Source: Cyanobium sp. N.Huapi 1H5
Lineage (GTDB): Bacteria > Cyanobacteriota > Cyanobacteriia > PCC-6307 > Cyanobiaceae
Length of the DNA: 64,000 bases
NCBI RefSeq assembly: GCF_024345535.1
Contig: NZ_JAGQBH010000003.1
Span: forward strand, 124,001-188,000
Direction of reading: 5' to 3'
The position numbers and the translations under genes are program-made. Numbering within the stretch: the stretch's first letter is position 1; every line of letters begins with the position of its first letter. Positions 53,335 to 63,396 of this stretch are shown here, piece by piece. The notes under the pieces were generated by a model. The model was not told the DNA's origin. It was given only the letters and a program-made list of their open reading frames with translations, and made no database searches.

Positions 53335-53700
53335 ATGTCTTCCCTCTCCCGCAAACAGCAGACCCAGAAGCGTCACCGCCGCCTGCGTCGTCTGCTCTCC
53401 GGCACCGCCGACCGTCCCAGGCTGGCCGTGTTCCGCTCCAACAACCACATCTACGCCCAGGTCATCGACGACGACGCCCAGAACACCCTCTGTGCCGCGT
53501 CCACCCTCGACAAGGACCTGCGCACCAGCGTCACCGCGGGCGCCAACTGCGATGCCTCCATCGCGGTGGGCCAGCTCGTCGCCCAGCGCGCCCTCGCCAA
53601 GGGCATCCAGCAGGTGGTCTTCGATCGCGGCGGCAACCTGTACCACGGCAGGGTCAAGGCCCTTGCTGACGCCGCCCGGGAAGCGGGCCTTCAGTTCTGA
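53335..53700 (+). CDS. rplR: 50S ribosomal protein L18
   Basis: A 121-residue L18 with [40 protein letters not shown] and the C-terminal [20 protein letters not shown]. It binds 5S rRNA with L5. Full length. Confidence 0.98.
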   Translation: MSSLSRKQQTQKRHRRLRRLLSGTADRPRLAVFRSNNHIYAQVIDDDAQNTLCAASTLDKDLRTSVTAGANCDASIAVGQLVAQRALAKGIQQVVFDRGGNLYHGRVKALADAAREAGLQF

Positions 53701-53714
53701 TCCCTGCTCTCACC

Positions 53715-54380
53715 ATGACCGAAACCAACGACCAGATCCAGACCGGCGCCGTGCCTGCGGCCTCCGACGTCCCCGCCGCTGCCGAAGGCCAGCAGGAGCA
53801 GCGCCGGGGCGGCGGCGGCGGTGGCCGCGGCGATGCCAAGGGTGACCGCCGCGGTGGCGGCGGCCGTGGCCGCGACAACCGCCGTGGCCAGGAACGCGAC
53901 TCCGAATGGCAGGAGCGGGTGGTTCAGATCCGCCGCGTCTCCAAGACCGTCAAGGGCGGCAAGAAGATGAGCTTCCGGGCCATCGTCGTCGTCGGCAACG
54001 AACGCGGCCAGGTGGGCGTGGGCGTCGGCAAGGCCGGCGATGTCATCGGCGCCGTCCGCAAGGGCGTGGCCGACGGCAAGAAGCATCTGGTCAAGGTGCC
54101 CCTCACCCGCACCAGCTCGATCCCCACCCTCAGCAACGGCCGCGACGGCGCCGCCAGCGTGCTGATCCGGCCGGCCGCCCCCGGTACCGGGGTGATCGCG
54201 GGCGGCTCGATCCGCACCGTGCTCGAACTGGCCGGGATCAAGAACGTGCTGGCGAAACGGCTGGGCTCCAAGACCCCGCTCAATAACGCCCGCGCCGCCA
54301 TGCAGGCCCTGGAAGGCCTGCGCACCCACAAGGAGACCGCCAAGGAGCGGGGCATCTCCCTCGAGCAGATCTACTCCTGA
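53715..54380 (+). CDS. rpsE: 30S ribosomal protein S5 with RGG-rich N-terminal extension
   Basis: S5 acts in decoding fidelity and at the mRNA entry. The 221-residue protein has the normal core from [20 protein letters not shown] to the end. It is preceded by about 60 residues that are first Ala/Gln-rich and then Gly/Arg-rich ([18 protein letters not shown]). Similar extensions occur in other picocyanobacterial S5 proteins. Their role is unknown, but RGG-like tracts often bind RNA. Confidence 0.98.
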   Translation: MTETNDQIQTGAVPAASDVPAAAEGQQEQRRGGGGGGRGDAKGDRRGGGGRGRDNRRGQERDSEWQERVVQIRRVSKTVKGGKKMSFRAIVVVGNERGQVGVGVGKAGDVIGAVRKGVADGKKHLVKVPLTRTSSIPTLSNGRDGAASVLIRPAAPGTGVIAGGSIRTVLELAGIKNVLAKRLGSKTPLNNARAAMQALEGLRTHKETAKERGISLEQIYS

Positions 54381-54388
54381 GGCCCGCC

Positions 54389-54844
54389 ATGACGTCCTTC
54401 TCTCTCAACACTCTCCAGCCCCAGACGGGCTCGCGCCGGCGCAAGCTGCGCAAGGGTCGCGGCATCGCCGCGGGCCAGGGCGCCAGCTGCGGCTTCGGCA
54501 TGCGCGGCCAGAAGTCCCGCTCCGGCCGGCCCACCCGCCCCGGCTTCGAGGGCGGCCAGATGCCCCTCTACCGCCGGATTCCGAAGCTCAAGCACTTCCC
54601 GGTCATCAACCCCACCCACTACACCGTGATCAACGTGTCGCGGCTGGGTGAGCTGAAGGCCGGCAGCACGGTCAGCCTCGAGTCCCTCGAGCAGGCGGGT
54701 CTGGTCACCAGCCCCCGCTACCCGCTGAAGGTGCTCGGCAACGGCGAACTGAAGCTGAAACTGACGGTCCAGGCCGCCGCCTTCACCGCCTCGGCCCGCG
54801 CCAAGATCGAAGCCGCCGGCGGCACCTGCGAGATCATCGACTGA
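54389..54844 (+). CDS. rplO: 50S ribosomal protein L15
   Basis: A 151-residue L15 with [40 protein letters not shown] and a C-terminal [20 protein letters not shown]. It extends deep into the 50S core. rpmD (L30) normally precedes it in E. coli and is absent here. A 107-base gap to secY follows. Confidence 0.98.
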   Translation: MTSFSLNTLQPQTGSRRRKLRKGRGIAAGQGASCGFGMRGQKSRSGRPTRPGFEGGQMPLYRRIPKLKHFPVINPTHYTVINVSRLGELKAGSTVSLESLEQAGLVTSPRYPLKVLGNGELKLKLTVQAAAFTASARAKIEAAGGTCEIID

Positions 54845-54951
54845 GGCCGGGCCCTGCCCAGCCCCCAGCCGCGAGCCGCCTGACCGTAGCCTTGTGCTGC
54901 GGCAGGCGGCTCCGGTCGTAGCGACCCGTTCCCTCCACTCCCGACATCACC

Positions 54952-56271
54952 ATGCTCCTCAGCCGGGGGCGCAATCCGAGCGCCGCTGAAATCCTCGTCC
55001 AGCTGGTCCAGTCGAAGGGCCTGCGGGACCGGGTGCTCACCACCCTGGGCCTGCTGCTGCTGGTGCGACTCGGCATCTACATCCCGGTGCCCGGCATCGA
55101 CCGGGTCGCCTTTCAGGACTTCATCCGCCAGGGGGGCCAGCTGATCGGCTTCCTCGACATCTTCACCGGCGGCGGCCTGTCGACCCTGGGCGTGTTCGCC
55201 CTGGGGATCCTGCCTTTCATCAACGCCTCGATCATCATCCAGCTGATGACGGCGGCCCTGCCCCAGCTCGAGGAGCTGCAGAAGAACGAGGGGGAGGCCG
55301 GGCGCCGCAAGCTGGCCCAGATCACCCGCTACGTGGCCCTGGGCTGGGGCATCCTCCAGAGCATCGTCTTCGCCCTGATCCTGCGCCAGTACGCCCTGCC
55401 GGGCCTGCCGGAATGGCTGTTCGTCGTCCAGACGAGCCTGGCCCTGGTGACCGGATCGATGGTGGTGATGTGGGTCAGCGAGGTGATCACCGAGCGGGGC
55501 ATCGGTCAGGGGGCCTCCCTGGTGATCTTCATCAACATCGTCGCCACCCTGCCCAAGGCCCTCGGTTCCACCATCCAGCTGGCCCAGAGCGGCGACCGCG
55601 CCACGGTGGGCGGCATCGTCGTGCTGGTGCTGGTCTTCCTGGTGACGATCGTGGGGATCATCTTCCTGCAGGAGGGCAGCCGCCGCATCCCGATCGTCAG
55701 CGCCAAGCGCCAGGTGGGCGGGGCCAGCACCCTGGCCTCCCGCCAGAGCTACCTGCCCCTGAAGCTCAACGCCGGCGGCGTGATGCCGATCATCTTCGCC
55801 TCGGCGGTGGTCTTCCTGCCCCTGACGATCGCCAACCTCACCAAGAGCCCCTGGCTGATCCGGGTGGCGGGCTACCTCAACCCCACCAGCAGCACCCCCT
55901 GGCTCTACGCCCTGGTGTACTTCGCCCTGATCTGCGGCTTCGCCTTCTTCTACGCCTCCCTCACCGTCAACCCGGTGGACATCGCCACCAACCTGAAGCG
56001 CTCCGGCGTCGCCATCCCGGGGGTGCGGCCGGGCTCGGCCACGGCCGACTACCTCTCGGGGGTATCCAACCGGCTCACCCTGCTGGGGGGCCTGTTCCTG
56101 GGCGCCATCGCCATCATCCCCTCGGCGGTGGAGGGGGCCACCCAGGTGCGCACCTTCCAGGGGCTCGGGGCCACCTCCCTGCTGATCCTGGTGGGCGTGG
56201 CCATCGACACCGCCAAGCAGGTCCAGACCTACGTGATCTCCCAGCGCTACGAAGGACTGGTCCGCCAGTAG
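54952..56271 (+). CDS. secY: Sec translocon channel subunit SecY
   Basis: The 439-residue protein has ten predicted membrane helices and SecY signatures GIYIPVPGIDRVAFQDFIRQ, GILPFINASIIIQLM and the long cytoplasmic loops used by SecA and ribosomes. SecY forms the export channel in plasma and thylakoid membranes. A 107-base gap precedes it, so it may have its own promoter. Confidence 0.97.
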   Translation: MLLSRGRNPSAAEILVQLVQSKGLRDRVLTTLGLLLLVRLGIYIPVPGIDRVAFQDFIRQGGQLIGFLDIFTGGGLSTLGVFALGILPFINASIIIQLMTAALPQLEELQKNEGEAGRRKLAQITRYVALGWGILQSIVFALILRQYALPGLPEWLFVVQTSLALVTGSMVVMWVSEVITERGIGQGASLVIFINIVATLPKALGSTIQLAQSGDRATVGGIVVLVLVFLVTIVGIIFLQEGSRRIPIVSAKRQVGGASTLASRQSYLPLKLNAGGVMPIIFASAVVFLPLTIANLTKSPWLIRVAGYLNPTSSTPWLYALVYFALICGFAFFYASLTVNPVDIATNLKRSGVAIPGVRPGSATADYLSGVSNRLTLLGGLFLGAIAIIPSAVEGATQVRTFQGLGATSLLILVGVAIDTAKQVQTYVISQRYEGLVRQ

Positions 56272-56295
56272 GCCCCTTCTCCCGTTTCCCTTCCC

Positions 56296-56847
56296 ATGAA
56301 ACAGCGACTCCTCTTCCTCGGTCCCCCCGGCGCCGGCAAGGGCACCCAGGCCGAGCTCCTGGCCGAACGCCACGGGCTGCTGCATCTCTCCACCGGTGAC
56401 CTGCTGCGGGCGGAGGTCAAGGCCGGCACCGCCCTGGGCCAGGAGGCGGAGGCGGTGATGGCCCGCGGCGAGCTGGTGAGCGACACCCTGGTGCTGGCGA
56501 TCGTGCGCAGCCGCCTCGAGGGCCACACGGGCGGCTGGCTGCTCGACGGCTTCCCCCGCAACCTCGCCCAGGCCGAGGCCCTCGACGACCTGCTGGCGGA
56601 GCTCGACCAGCGCATCGAACGGGTGCTGCTGCTGGAGCTGGAGGACGGCGTGCTGATCCAGCGCCTGCTCTCCCGCGGCCGGGCCGACGACAACGAAGCG
56701 GTGATCCGCAACCGCCTGGTGGTGTATCAGGAGCAGACCGCCCCCCTGATCGACCACTACCGCCAGCTGGGCCTGCTCTGCAGCGTGGAGGCCTCCGGCA
56801 CCGTCGAGGCGATCGCAGGGCGGATCGTAGCCAGCTTGACGGACTGA
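56296..56847 (+). CDS. adk: Adenylate kinase, short-LID type
   Basis: The enzyme converts ATP and AMP to two ADP. The 183-residue protein has the P-loop LFLGPPGAGKGTQAE, HLSTGDLLRAEVKAGT, GFPRNLAQAEALDD and a short LID around LLSRGRADDNEAVIRNRL, lacking the zinc finger of longer enzymes. Placement between secY and rpmJ is standard for cyanobacteria. Confidence 0.97.
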   Translation: MKQRLLFLGPPGAGKGTQAELLAERHGLLHLSTGDLLRAEVKAGTALGQEAEAVMARGELVSDTLVLAIVRSRLEGHTGGWLLDGFPRNLAQAEALDDLLAELDQRIERVLLLELEDGVLIQRLLSRGRADDNEAVIRNRLVVYQEQTAPLIDHYRQLGLLCSVEASGTVEAIAGRIVASLTD

Positions 56848-56890
56848 TGTGATAAGGTAGCTGTTTGCAAATTCGGAGAGCACAACGCCC

Positions 56891-57004
56891 ATGAAGGTGC
56901 GTGCCTCAGTCAAGAAGATGTGCGACAAGTGCCGGGTGATCCGTCGCCACGGCCGGGTCATGGTGATCTGCACCAACCCGAAGCACAAGCAGCGTCAGGG
57001 TTGA
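56891..57004 (+). CDS. rpmJ: 50S ribosomal protein L36
   Basis: A complete 37-residue L36, [20 protein letters not shown] then [17 protein letters not shown]. The CxxC...C...H zinc ribbon is intact (C11, C14, C27, H32). It binds 23S rRNA late in 50S assembly. Located between adk and rpsM. Confidence 0.97.
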   Translation: MKVRASVKKMCDKCRVIRRHGRVMVICTNPKHKQRQG

Positions 57005-57070
57005 CCCCCCACGCTTCCACGGCGGCCGCCTTCGGCCGCCACCCCCTTTGCCCTCTGATCGTTTCCTGAC

Positions 57071-57436
57071 GTGGCTCGGATCGCCGGTGTCGATATCCCT
57101 CGTGACAAGAGGGTTGAGATCTCACTCACTTACGTGTACGGGATCGGGCTCACCAGGGCCCGCAAGATTCTCGCCAAATCGGGGGTCAACCCCGACATCC
57201 GGGTGAAGGACCTCAGCGACGGCGACGTGCAGAAGCTGCGCGGCGCCGCCGACTCCTTCGTCCTCGAGGGCGACCTGCGGCGCGAAGAGGGCATGGCCCT
57301 CAAGCGCCTCCAGGACATCGGCTGCCTGCGGGGTCGCCGCCACCGCATGGGCCTGCCCGTGCGCGGCCAGCGCACCCGCACCAACGCCCGCACCCGCCGC
57401 GGCGCCCGCAAGACCGTCGCCGGCAAGAAGAAGTGA
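57071..57436 (+). CDS. rpsM: 30S ribosomal protein S13
   Basis: A 121-residue S13 from a GTG start: (M)[38 protein letters not shown] and the basic tail [20 protein letters not shown] that touches the P-site tRNA. A 171-base Pro-codon-like C-rich gap follows with no recognised gene. Confidence 0.98.
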   Translation: MARIAGVDIPRDKRVEISLTYVYGIGLTRARKILAKSGVNPDIRVKDLSDGDVQKLRGAADSFVLEGDLRREEGMALKRLQDIGCLRGRRHRMGLPVRGQRTRTNARTRRGARKTVAGKKK

Positions 57437-57607
57437 GGTCCGGGCCTCCAGGCCCGTTCTCCCTTCCCTGCCTGCACCCTCTCCCGGCCCGTGGCCCCTC
57501 GCGGCAGCCACCGGGCCCCAGTCCCGCCGCCCTCCCCTTGCGGAGGTCGTCACCGGGGCTCCCCCCCAGTCCTCCGATCACCTCCCCGCAGCTGCGGGGT
57601 CACCGCC

Positions 57608-58000
57608 ATGGCCAAACCAGCCAAGAAGACCGGCCCCAAGAAGGCCAAGCGCAACGTGCCCAACGGCGTCGCGCACATCCAGAGCACCTTCAACAACACG
57701 ATCGTCTCCATCACCGACACCGCCGGTGAGGTGGTGAGCTGGTCGTCGGCCGGCGCCAGCGGCTTCAAGGGAGCCCGCAAGGGCACCCCCTTCGCCGCCC
57801 AGACCGCCGCCGAAGCCGCCGCCCGTCGCGCCCTCGAGCAGGGCATGCGTCAGATCGAAGTGCTGGTGCGCGGCCCCGGCTCCGGCCGTGAAACCGCCAT
57901 CCGCGCCCTGCAGGTGGCCGGTCTCGAGATCACCCTGATCCGCGACGTCACCCCCCTGCCCCACAACGGCTGCCGCCGGGCCAAGCGCCGCCGGGTGTGA
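57608..58000 (+). CDS. rpsK: 30S ribosomal protein S11
   Basis: A 130-residue S11 with [40 protein letters not shown] and the end [13 protein letters not shown]. It sits on the 30S platform near the Shine-Dalgarno helix. ATG 57608 gives the family length; the frame is open further upstream but not conserved. Confidence 0.98.
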   Translation: MAKPAKKTGPKKAKRNVPNGVAHIQSTFNNTIVSITDTAGEVVSWSSAGASGFKGARKGTPFAAQTAAEAAARRALEQGMRQIEVLVRGPGSGRETAIRALQVAGLEITLIRDVTPLPHNGCRRAKRRRV

Positions 58001-58082
58001 GCCCCCGGAGTTCCTCCGGCCTCCTTCCCGCCTTCCCCGGGCCGCCGTCGCGGCCACCGTTCCCTTTTCACCTCCTCAGACC

Positions 58083-59021
58083 GTGTTGCACTACCAGATC
58101 GATCGGGTCGAGCACCAGGTCGCCGACGACCGTTCCCAGACGGGCGTCTTCCTGATCGGCCCCCTGGACCGGGGTCAGGCGACCACCCTCGGCAACGCCC
58201 TGCGGCGCGTGCTGATCGGTGGTCTCGAGGGAAGCGCCATCACGGCGGTGCGTCTCTCCGGGGTCAACCACGAGTACGCCACGGTGCCCGGTGTGCGCGA
58301 GGACGTGCTCGACATCCTGCTGAACTGCAAGTCGGTGCCGGTCAACAGCCGCAGCCGCGACCTCGAGATCGGCCGTCTGATGGTGAATGGCCCGGCCCGG
58401 GTCACCGCCTCGGATCTGCAGTTCTCTCCCCAGGTGCAGGTGATCGACGGCGACCGGGAAATCGCCACCGTCGCCGAGGGCCACAGCCTGGAGATGGAGG
58501 TTCACGTCGAGCGCGGCGTGGGCTACCGGCCGGTGGATCGCCACAACGAAGACACCTCCGCCATCGATCTCCTGCAGATCGATGCGGTGTTCATGCCCGT
58601 CCGCCGGGTCAACTACACCGTCGATGAGACGGCGGTCGGCGAGGGCGGTTCGGCCCACGAGCGCCTGCGCATCGAGATCGAGACCAACGGCAGCGTCACT
58701 CCCGACGACGCCATGGCCCAGGCCGCCAACCAGCTGATCAGCCTGTTCCAGCCCCTGGCCACCCTCACCATGACCGAGGAGCCCGGCCTGGAGCCCGAGC
58801 CTTCGGCCGAGGCCCAGATCCCCCTGGAGGAGCTGAACCTCTCCGTCCGCGCCTACAACTGCCTCAAGCGCGCCCAGGTCAACTCCGTCTCCGACCTCAT
58901 GGGCTTCAGCTACGAAGACCTGCTGGAGATCAAGAACTTCGGTTCCAAGTCCGCCGACGAGGTGATCGAGGCTCTCGAGAGGATCGGCATCTCCCTGCCC
59001 CAGAGCCGCACCAGCGGCTGA
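58083..59021 (+). CDS. rpoA: RNA polymerase alpha subunit
   Basis: The 312-residue alpha has the N-terminal dimerisation domain ([36 protein letters not shown]) and the C-terminal domain ([40 protein letters not shown]) that contacts promoter UP elements and activators. The start is GTG 58083, next to a TTG. The linker is acidic and Pro/Ala-rich. Confidence 0.98.
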   Translation: MLHYQIDRVEHQVADDRSQTGVFLIGPLDRGQATTLGNALRRVLIGGLEGSAITAVRLSGVNHEYATVPGVREDVLDILLNCKSVPVNSRSRDLEIGRLMVNGPARVTASDLQFSPQVQVIDGDREIATVAEGHSLEMEVHVERGVGYRPVDRHNEDTSAIDLLQIDAVFMPVRRVNYTVDETAVGEGGSAHERLRIEIETNGSVTPDDAMAQAANQLISLFQPLATLTMTEEPGLEPEPSAEAQIPLEELNLSVRAYNCLKRAQVNSVSDLMGFSYEDLLEIKNFGSKSADEVIEALERIGISLPQSRTSG

Positions 59022-59067
59022 AAGGCGGTTTCCCCTTCCCCGTTTCGCCACCCGCCCCGTCCCCACC

Positions 59068-59418
59068 ATGCGACACCAGTGCCGAGTCCCCCTGCTGGGA
59101 CGCCCCGCCGACCAACGCAAGGCCATGCTGCGTGGTCTCACCACCCAGCTCATCCGTGAAGGCCGCGTCACCACCACCAAGGCCCGGGCCAAGGCCCTGC
59201 GTGATGAAGCCGAGCGCATGATCACCCTGGCCAAGGACGGCACCCTCGCCGCCCGCCGCCGCGCCATCGGCTACATCTACGACAAGCAGCTGGTGCACGC
59301 CCTGTTCGACAAGGCCCAGGACCGCTACGGCGACCGCCAGGGTGGCTACACCCGCATCATCCGCACGGTGCGCCGCCGGGGCGACAACGCCGAGATGGCC
59401 ATCATCGAGCTGGTCTGA
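59068..59418 (+). CDS. rplQ: 50S ribosomal protein L17
   Basis: A 116-residue L17 with [40 protein letters not shown] and the usual C-terminal ELV. It lies at the tunnel exit. Its stop overlaps the start of truA in CTGA. Confidence 0.98.
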   Translation: MRHQCRVPLLGRPADQRKAMLRGLTTQLIREGRVTTTKARAKALRDEAERMITLAKDGTLAARRRAIGYIYDKQLVHALFDKAQDRYGDRQGGYTRIIRTVRRRGDNAEMAIIELV

Positions 59419-60260
59419 AAAGGATCGCCCTCTCGCTGCAGTACGACGGAGCCGCCTTCCACGGCTGGCAGCGGCAGGCCCATCACATCAGCGTCCAGGA
59501 AACCCTGGAGGTCGCCATCGAGGCCCTCGACCCGCACCGGCCCGTCCGGGCGGTGGCGGCGGGGCGCACCGACACCGGCGTCCATGCCGCCGCCCAGGTG
59601 GTGCACTTCGATGCCGTCGGCCCCATCCCCGTGACCCGCTGGGCCAAGGCCCTCAACGGCCGCCTGCCGCCCACGGTCCGGGTGCGGGCCGCCGCCGAGG
59701 TGGCGCCCGACTGGCACGCCTGCTTCAGCGCCACCTACCGGCGCTACCGCTACACGATCCACAACGGCCGCGCCCCCAACCTCTTCCTGGCCCCCTGGAC
59801 CTGGCACCGCTACCAGTGGCGCCTGGATGAGGCCCTGATGGCACGGTGCCTGGAGGCCCTCCTGGGCGAGCACGATTTCTCCGCCTTCCAGCGGGCGGGC
59901 AGCCGCCGCGCCCATGCCCGCACCACCCTCCAGGAGGTGCGCGTGGAACGCTGCGGTGATCTGCTGGTCACCGAGGTGCAGGCCAGCGGCTTCCTCTACG
60001 GCATGGTGCGCCTGCTGATGGGGCAGCTGGTGGCGGTGGGGGAGGGTCGCCTGGCGGCGGCGGAGTTTCTGCACCGCTGGCGCAGCGGCGCCCGCCACGC
60101 CGTCAAGGAGGCCGCACCGCCCCAGGGCCTCTGCCTGCTGCGGGTGGGCTATCCGGAGCCGGTGTTCCCTGAGGCCGCCTGGTATGATTGTCAACCGCGA
60201 TTTCTGTTGGATTCGCGCGATCCTCCCGCCGATCCCTTCGGCGACGAACCGATCGGCTGA
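59415..60260 (+). CDS. truA: tRNA pseudouridine synthase TruA, apparent CTG start
   Basis: TruA makes pseudouridine at positions 38-40 of tRNA anticodon stems. The conserved N-terminus [20 protein letters not shown] begins right after rplQ, and the catalytic Asp is D53 in [12 protein letters not shown]. No ATG, GTG or TTG occurs in frame before 59553, which lies just ahead of the catalytic motif. The codon at the Met position is CTG at 59415-59417, overlapping the rplQ stop as CTGA. CTG initiation coupled to rplQ is the simplest reading, giving 281 residues. Confidence 0.85.
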   Translation: MKRIALSLQYDGAAFHGWQRQAHHISVQETLEVAIEALDPHRPVRAVAAGRTDTGVHAAAQVVHFDAVGPIPVTRWAKALNGRLPPTVRVRAAAEVAPDWHACFSATYRRYRYTIHNGRAPNLFLAPWTWHRYQWRLDEALMARCLEALLGEHDFSAFQRAGSRRAHARTTLQEVRVERCGDLLVTEVQASGFLYGMVRLLMGQLVAVGEGRLAAAEFLHRWRSGARHAVKEAAPPQGLCLLRVGYPEPVFPEAAWYDCQPRFLLDSRDPPADPFGDEPIG

Positions 60261-60406
60261 GTGTCCTGCAGGGAGCCCCATCCGGTGGCCCCAGGCAGAT
60301 GGCACCTCTCCGAATTCGCCGGGTCCGGCGACACGGTAGGGTCGAATCTTCCTGTCCCGACCCATCCGGCTGCGATGGGCTCACCCCAAACCGGCCCGCC
60401 GGCGCG

Positions 60407-60859
60407 ATGAACAAGACAACCCCACCCTCCATCGATTCGCTCGAGCGCCAGTGGTACCTGGTCGACGCAGCGGACCAGACCCTCGGCCGTCTCGCCAGTG
60501 AAGTGGCGCAGGTGCTGCGCGGCAAGAACAAGCCCACCTTCACACCCCACCTCGACACGGGTGACTTCGTGGTGGTGATCAACGCCGACAAGGTGCGCGT
60601 CAGCGGCAACAAGGCCACCCAGAAGATCTACCGCCGCCACTCGGGTCGTCCCGGCGGCATGAAGACCGAAACCTTCGAGCACCTGCAGGCCCGCCTGCCG
60701 GAGCGCATCATCGAGAAGGCCATCAAGGGCATGCTTCCCCACAACGCCCTGGGCCGCCAGCTGTTCCGCAAGCTGAAGGTCTACAAGGGTGCCGAGCATC
60801 CCCACGCCGCCCAGCAGCCCCAGCCCCTCGCCCTCGATCCCGCCGCCGCCGCCCAATGA
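60407..60859 (+). CDS. rplM: 50S ribosomal protein L13
   Basis: A 150-residue L13 with [40 protein letters not shown] and [20 protein letters not shown]. It is an early 50S assembly protein. A 146-base gap separates it from truA, and a TATGAT (60183-60188) inside truA could serve a promoter. It overlaps rpsI by 4 bases. Confidence 0.98.
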   Translation: MNKTTPPSIDSLERQWYLVDAADQTLGRLASEVAQVLRGKNKPTFTPHLDTGDFVVVINADKVRVSGNKATQKIYRRHSGRPGGMKTETFEHLQARLPERIIEKAIKGMLPHNALGRQLFRKLKVYKGAEHPHAAQQPQPLALDPAAAAQ

Positions 60860-61263
60860 CCAGCACCTCCAACCGCGTCGTCTACTGGGGCACCGGCCGT
60901 CGCAAGACCGCCGTCGCCCGTGTGCGGGTGGTGCCCGGCAGCGGCAGCGTCACCATCAACGGCCGCCCCGGCGACAACTACCTCAACTACAACCCCGTCT
61001 ACCTGGCGGCGGTGAAAGCTCCCCTCCAGACCCTGGGTCTGGAAGCCCAGTACGACCTCCTGGTCAACGTGCGCGGCGGCGGCCTCACCGGCCAGGCCGA
61101 TGCCATCAAGCAGGGTGCGGCCCGCGCCCTGTGCGATCTCTCCCCTGACAACCGCAAGCCCCTCAAGATCGAAGGCCACCTGAGCCGCGATCCCCGGGCC
61201 AAGGAGCGTCGCAAGTACGGCCTCAAGAAAGCCCGCAAGGCTCCCCAGTTCTCCAAGCGCTGA
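60856..61263 (+). CDS. rpsI: 30S ribosomal protein S9
   Basis: A 135-residue S9 with [40 protein letters not shown] and the basic tail [16 protein letters not shown] whose last Arg touches the P-site tRNA. Coupled to rplM by an ATGA overlap. Confidence 0.98.
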   Translation: MTSTSNRVVYWGTGRRKTAVARVRVVPGSGSVTINGRPGDNYLNYNPVYLAAVKAPLQTLGLEAQYDLLVNVRGGGLTGQADAIKQGAARALCDLSPDNRKPLKIEGHLSRDPRAKERRKYGLKKARKAPQFSKR

Positions 61264-61271
61264 TTTCCGTC

Positions 61272-61568
61272 ATGCCGAAAGCCGACATCCATCCCACCTG
61301 GTATCCGGACGCCAAGGTGATCTGCAACGGAGAGGTGGTGATGACCACCGGCTCCACCCAGCCCGAGATCACGGTCGACGTGTGGAGCGGCAACCACCCC
61401 TTCTACACGGGCACCCAGAAGATCCTCGACACCGAGGGCCGGGTCGACCGCTTCATGCGCAAGTACGGTATGGGCAGCGCCGATTCCGCTTCGGGGGCCA
61501 AGAAGGCCGCCAAGGCCACCGAAGCCGCCGCCACCCCGGCCGAAGAGCCGGCCGCCGCCGAAGCCTGA
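61272..61568 (+). CDS. rpmE: 50S ribosomal protein L31, zinc-free type with Ala-rich tail
   Basis: A 98-residue L31 starting MPKADIHPTWYPDAKVICNG, with GNHPFYTGTQKILDTEGRVD. Only one of the four zinc cysteines remains, so this is the C-minus form that does not store zinc. The last 30 residues are an Ala/Glu/Lys-rich extension typical of picocyanobacteria. A strong terminator follows. Confidence 0.96.
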   Translation: MPKADIHPTWYPDAKVICNGEVVMTTGSTQPEITVDVWSGNHPFYTGTQKILDTEGRVDRFMRKYGMGSADSASGAKKAAKATEAAATPAEEPAAAEA

Positions 61569-61631
61569 CGTTTCTCTAGGCCTGAGCGATCCCTCGGCCC
61601 ACCGGACCGCGCGCCGGTCCGCTTCTGCTTT

Positions 61632-61662
61632 GGCCGGGTGCCTGACGCACCCGGCCCTTTTT
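61632..61662 (+). terminator. Rho-independent terminator after rpmE
   Basis: GGCCGGGTGC (61632-61641) pairs perfectly with GCACCCGGCC (61647-61656) around a five-base loop, followed by C and TTTTT. This is the clearest terminator in the window and ends the ribosomal cluster; prfA begins 18 bases later. Confidence 0.9.
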
Positions 61663-61679
61663 GTTGCCGGTGCCGCCCC

Positions 61680-62795
61680 ATGGATTCCGAGCTGCTGCAA
61701 TCCCGGCTGGAGACCGCCTGCCGCACCTTCCAGACCCTGGAGCGCCAGCTGGCGGATCCGGCCGTGGCCTCCGATCCGGCCCGGCTGCAGGCGATCGCCC
61801 GGGAACGGGCGCGGCTGGAGCCCCTGGTCAACGACTACGCGCGGCTGCGCAAGCTGGAGCAGGAACGGGAGGAGGCCCGCGCCCTGCTGCGGGCCCACCG
61901 CGACGACCCCGCCGCTGAGGAACTGGCGACCCTGGCCAGTGAGGAGCTGGTGAGCCTCGAGGGCCTCATCGGCGCCCTCAACGAACGCCTCACCCTGAGC
62001 CTGCTGCCCTCGGATCCCCGCGACGAGCGCAGCGTGATGCTGGAGATCCGCGCCGGTGCCGGCGGCGATGAGGCCAGCCTCTGGGCGGGGGACCTGGCCC
62101 GCATGTACGAGCGCTACGCCCAGGGCCAGGGCTGGCAGGTGCAGCCGGTGAGCGCCTCCGAGGCCGATCTCGGCGGCTACAAGGAACTGATCCTCGCCAT
62201 CCGCGGCGACGGGGTCTACAGCCGGCTCAAGTTCGAGGCGGGCGTGCATCGTGTCCAGCGGGTCCCTGCCACCGAATCCCAGGGGCGGGTGCACACCTCC
62301 ACCGCCACCGTGGCGGTGATGCCCGAAGCCGATCCGGTGGAGGTGCAGATCGACCCGGGGGATCTGGAGATCAGCACGGCCCGCTCCGGAGGCGCCGGCG
62401 GCCAGAACGTCAACAAGGTGGAGACGGCGGTCGACCTGCTGCACAAGCCCACCGGCATCCGGGTGTTCTGCACCCAGGAGCGCTCCCAGCTGCAGAACCG
62501 GGAGCGGGCCATGGAGATCCTGCGGGCCAAGCTCTACGAGCGCCAGCTGGCGGAGGCGAACGCCGCCGAGCGCTCCGTGCGCCGCGCCCAGGTGGGCAGC
62601 GGCGACCGCAGCGAAAAGATCCGCACCTACAACGCCAAGGACAACCGGGTGACCGACCACCGACTGGGGCGGAACTTCTCCCTCGAGCCCGTGCTGGCCG
62701 GCCAGATCGAGGACCTGATCGGGGCCTGCATCGCCGAGGAGCAGCGCCAGGGTCTGGAGGCCCTGGCCCTCGAGGCCACCGGGACCGTCGGCTGA
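61680..62795 (+). CDS. prfA: Peptide chain release factor 1
   Basis: RF1 releases finished proteins at UAA and UAG. The 371-residue protein has the codon-reading tripeptide PAT at 196-198 ([14 protein letters not shown]) and the catalytic GGQ at 240-242 ([19 protein letters not shown]), plus the N-terminal coiled domain. ATG 61680 gives standard length; it lies just past the terminator, so a promoter may be embedded there. Confidence 0.97.
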   Translation: MDSELLQSRLETACRTFQTLERQLADPAVASDPARLQAIARERARLEPLVNDYARLRKLEQEREEARALLRAHRDDPAAEELATLASEELVSLEGLIGALNERLTLSLLPSDPRDERSVMLEIRAGAGGDEASLWAGDLARMYERYAQGQGWQVQPVSASEADLGGYKELILAIRGDGVYSRLKFEAGVHRVQRVPATESQGRVHTSTATVAVMPEADPVEVQIDPGDLEISTARSGGAGGQNVNKVETAVDLLHKPTGIRVFCTQERSQLQNRERAMEILRAKLYERQLAEANAAERSVRRAQVGSGDRSEKIRTYNAKDNRVTDHRLGRNFSLEPVLAGQIEDLIGACIAEEQRQGLEALALEATGTVG

Positions 62796-62821
62796 AGGGG
62801 CCGGTGACTGCGCGAGTCGGG

Positions 62822-63322
62822 TCAGGCGCCGATCACGTACTTGGCCCACTCCTGGTGCTGGCCGGAGCGGATGCGGCGGTTGGCCTCGAAGCTCAGGCTG
62901 CCCAGGGGCCGGCGGGGTTCCCGGGCCAGGGGCATGCCCGCCTCCCGCGGGGTGCGGTTGCCCTTGCGCACGTTGCAGGGCAGGCAGGCGGTGGTGACGT
63001 TCTCCCAGACGTCGGTGCCGCCCCGGCTGCGGGGCACCACATGGTCGATGGAGAGCTGCTCACCGCTGTAGCCGCAGTACTGGCAGGCGTGGCCGTCGCG
63101 ATGGAAGACGTTGCGGCGGGTGAGGGGGAGCGGCTTGTAGGGCACCCGCACGAACTGGCGCAGCCGGATCACCGTGGGCAGGAAATGGTCCGGACGGATC
63201 GTCCGCTCGGGGTCGTGCTCGAGCCCCTCGGCCTTCCCCTTGAGCAGCATCACCATGGCGCGCCGCCAGGTGGTGATGTTCAGCGGTTCGTAGGACGCAT
63301 TCAGAACGAGTACGTGGCCCAT
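62822..63322 (-). CDS. HNH endonuclease, conserved cyanobacterial type
   Basis: The 166-residue protein starts MGHVLVLNASYEPLNITTWR then AMVMLLKGKAEGLEHD. Its HNH domain has CQYCG, LSIDHVVPRSRGGTDVWENV and CLPCNVRKGNRTP, with both zinc Cys pairs and the catalytic His. Nearly identical proteins are common in cyanobacteria and other phyla; the biological role is not settled. ATG 63322 is the conserved start; 63346 and 63379 are alternatives. Confidence 0.9.
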   Translation of the reverse strand: MGHVLVLNASYEPLNITTWRRAMVMLLKGKAEGLEHDPERTIRPDHFLPTVIRLRQFVRVPYKPLPLTRRNVFHRDGHACQYCGYSGEQLSIDHVVPRSRGGTDVWENVTTACLPCNVRKGNRTPREAGMPLAREPRRPLGSLSFEANRRIRSGQHQEWAKYVIGA

Positions 63323-63396
63323 TCCCGTCCGCTGGATACGCGGCATGCTAACGGGATTCCCATGATTTCCATGGTCCACTCCCTCAGGCGTCGCCC

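Noticed and set aside
56836-56863. TTGACG with a downstream AT-rich stretch as an rpmJ promoter
   Set aside because: Spacing to any acceptable -10 is wrong, and TTGACG is within the end of adk.
54718-56988. Very long minus-strand open frame opposite secY, adk and rplO
   Set aside because: Composition (His, Gln, Gly and Asp-rich) is the reverse-frame shadow of high-G+C genes; the plus-strand genes are certain.
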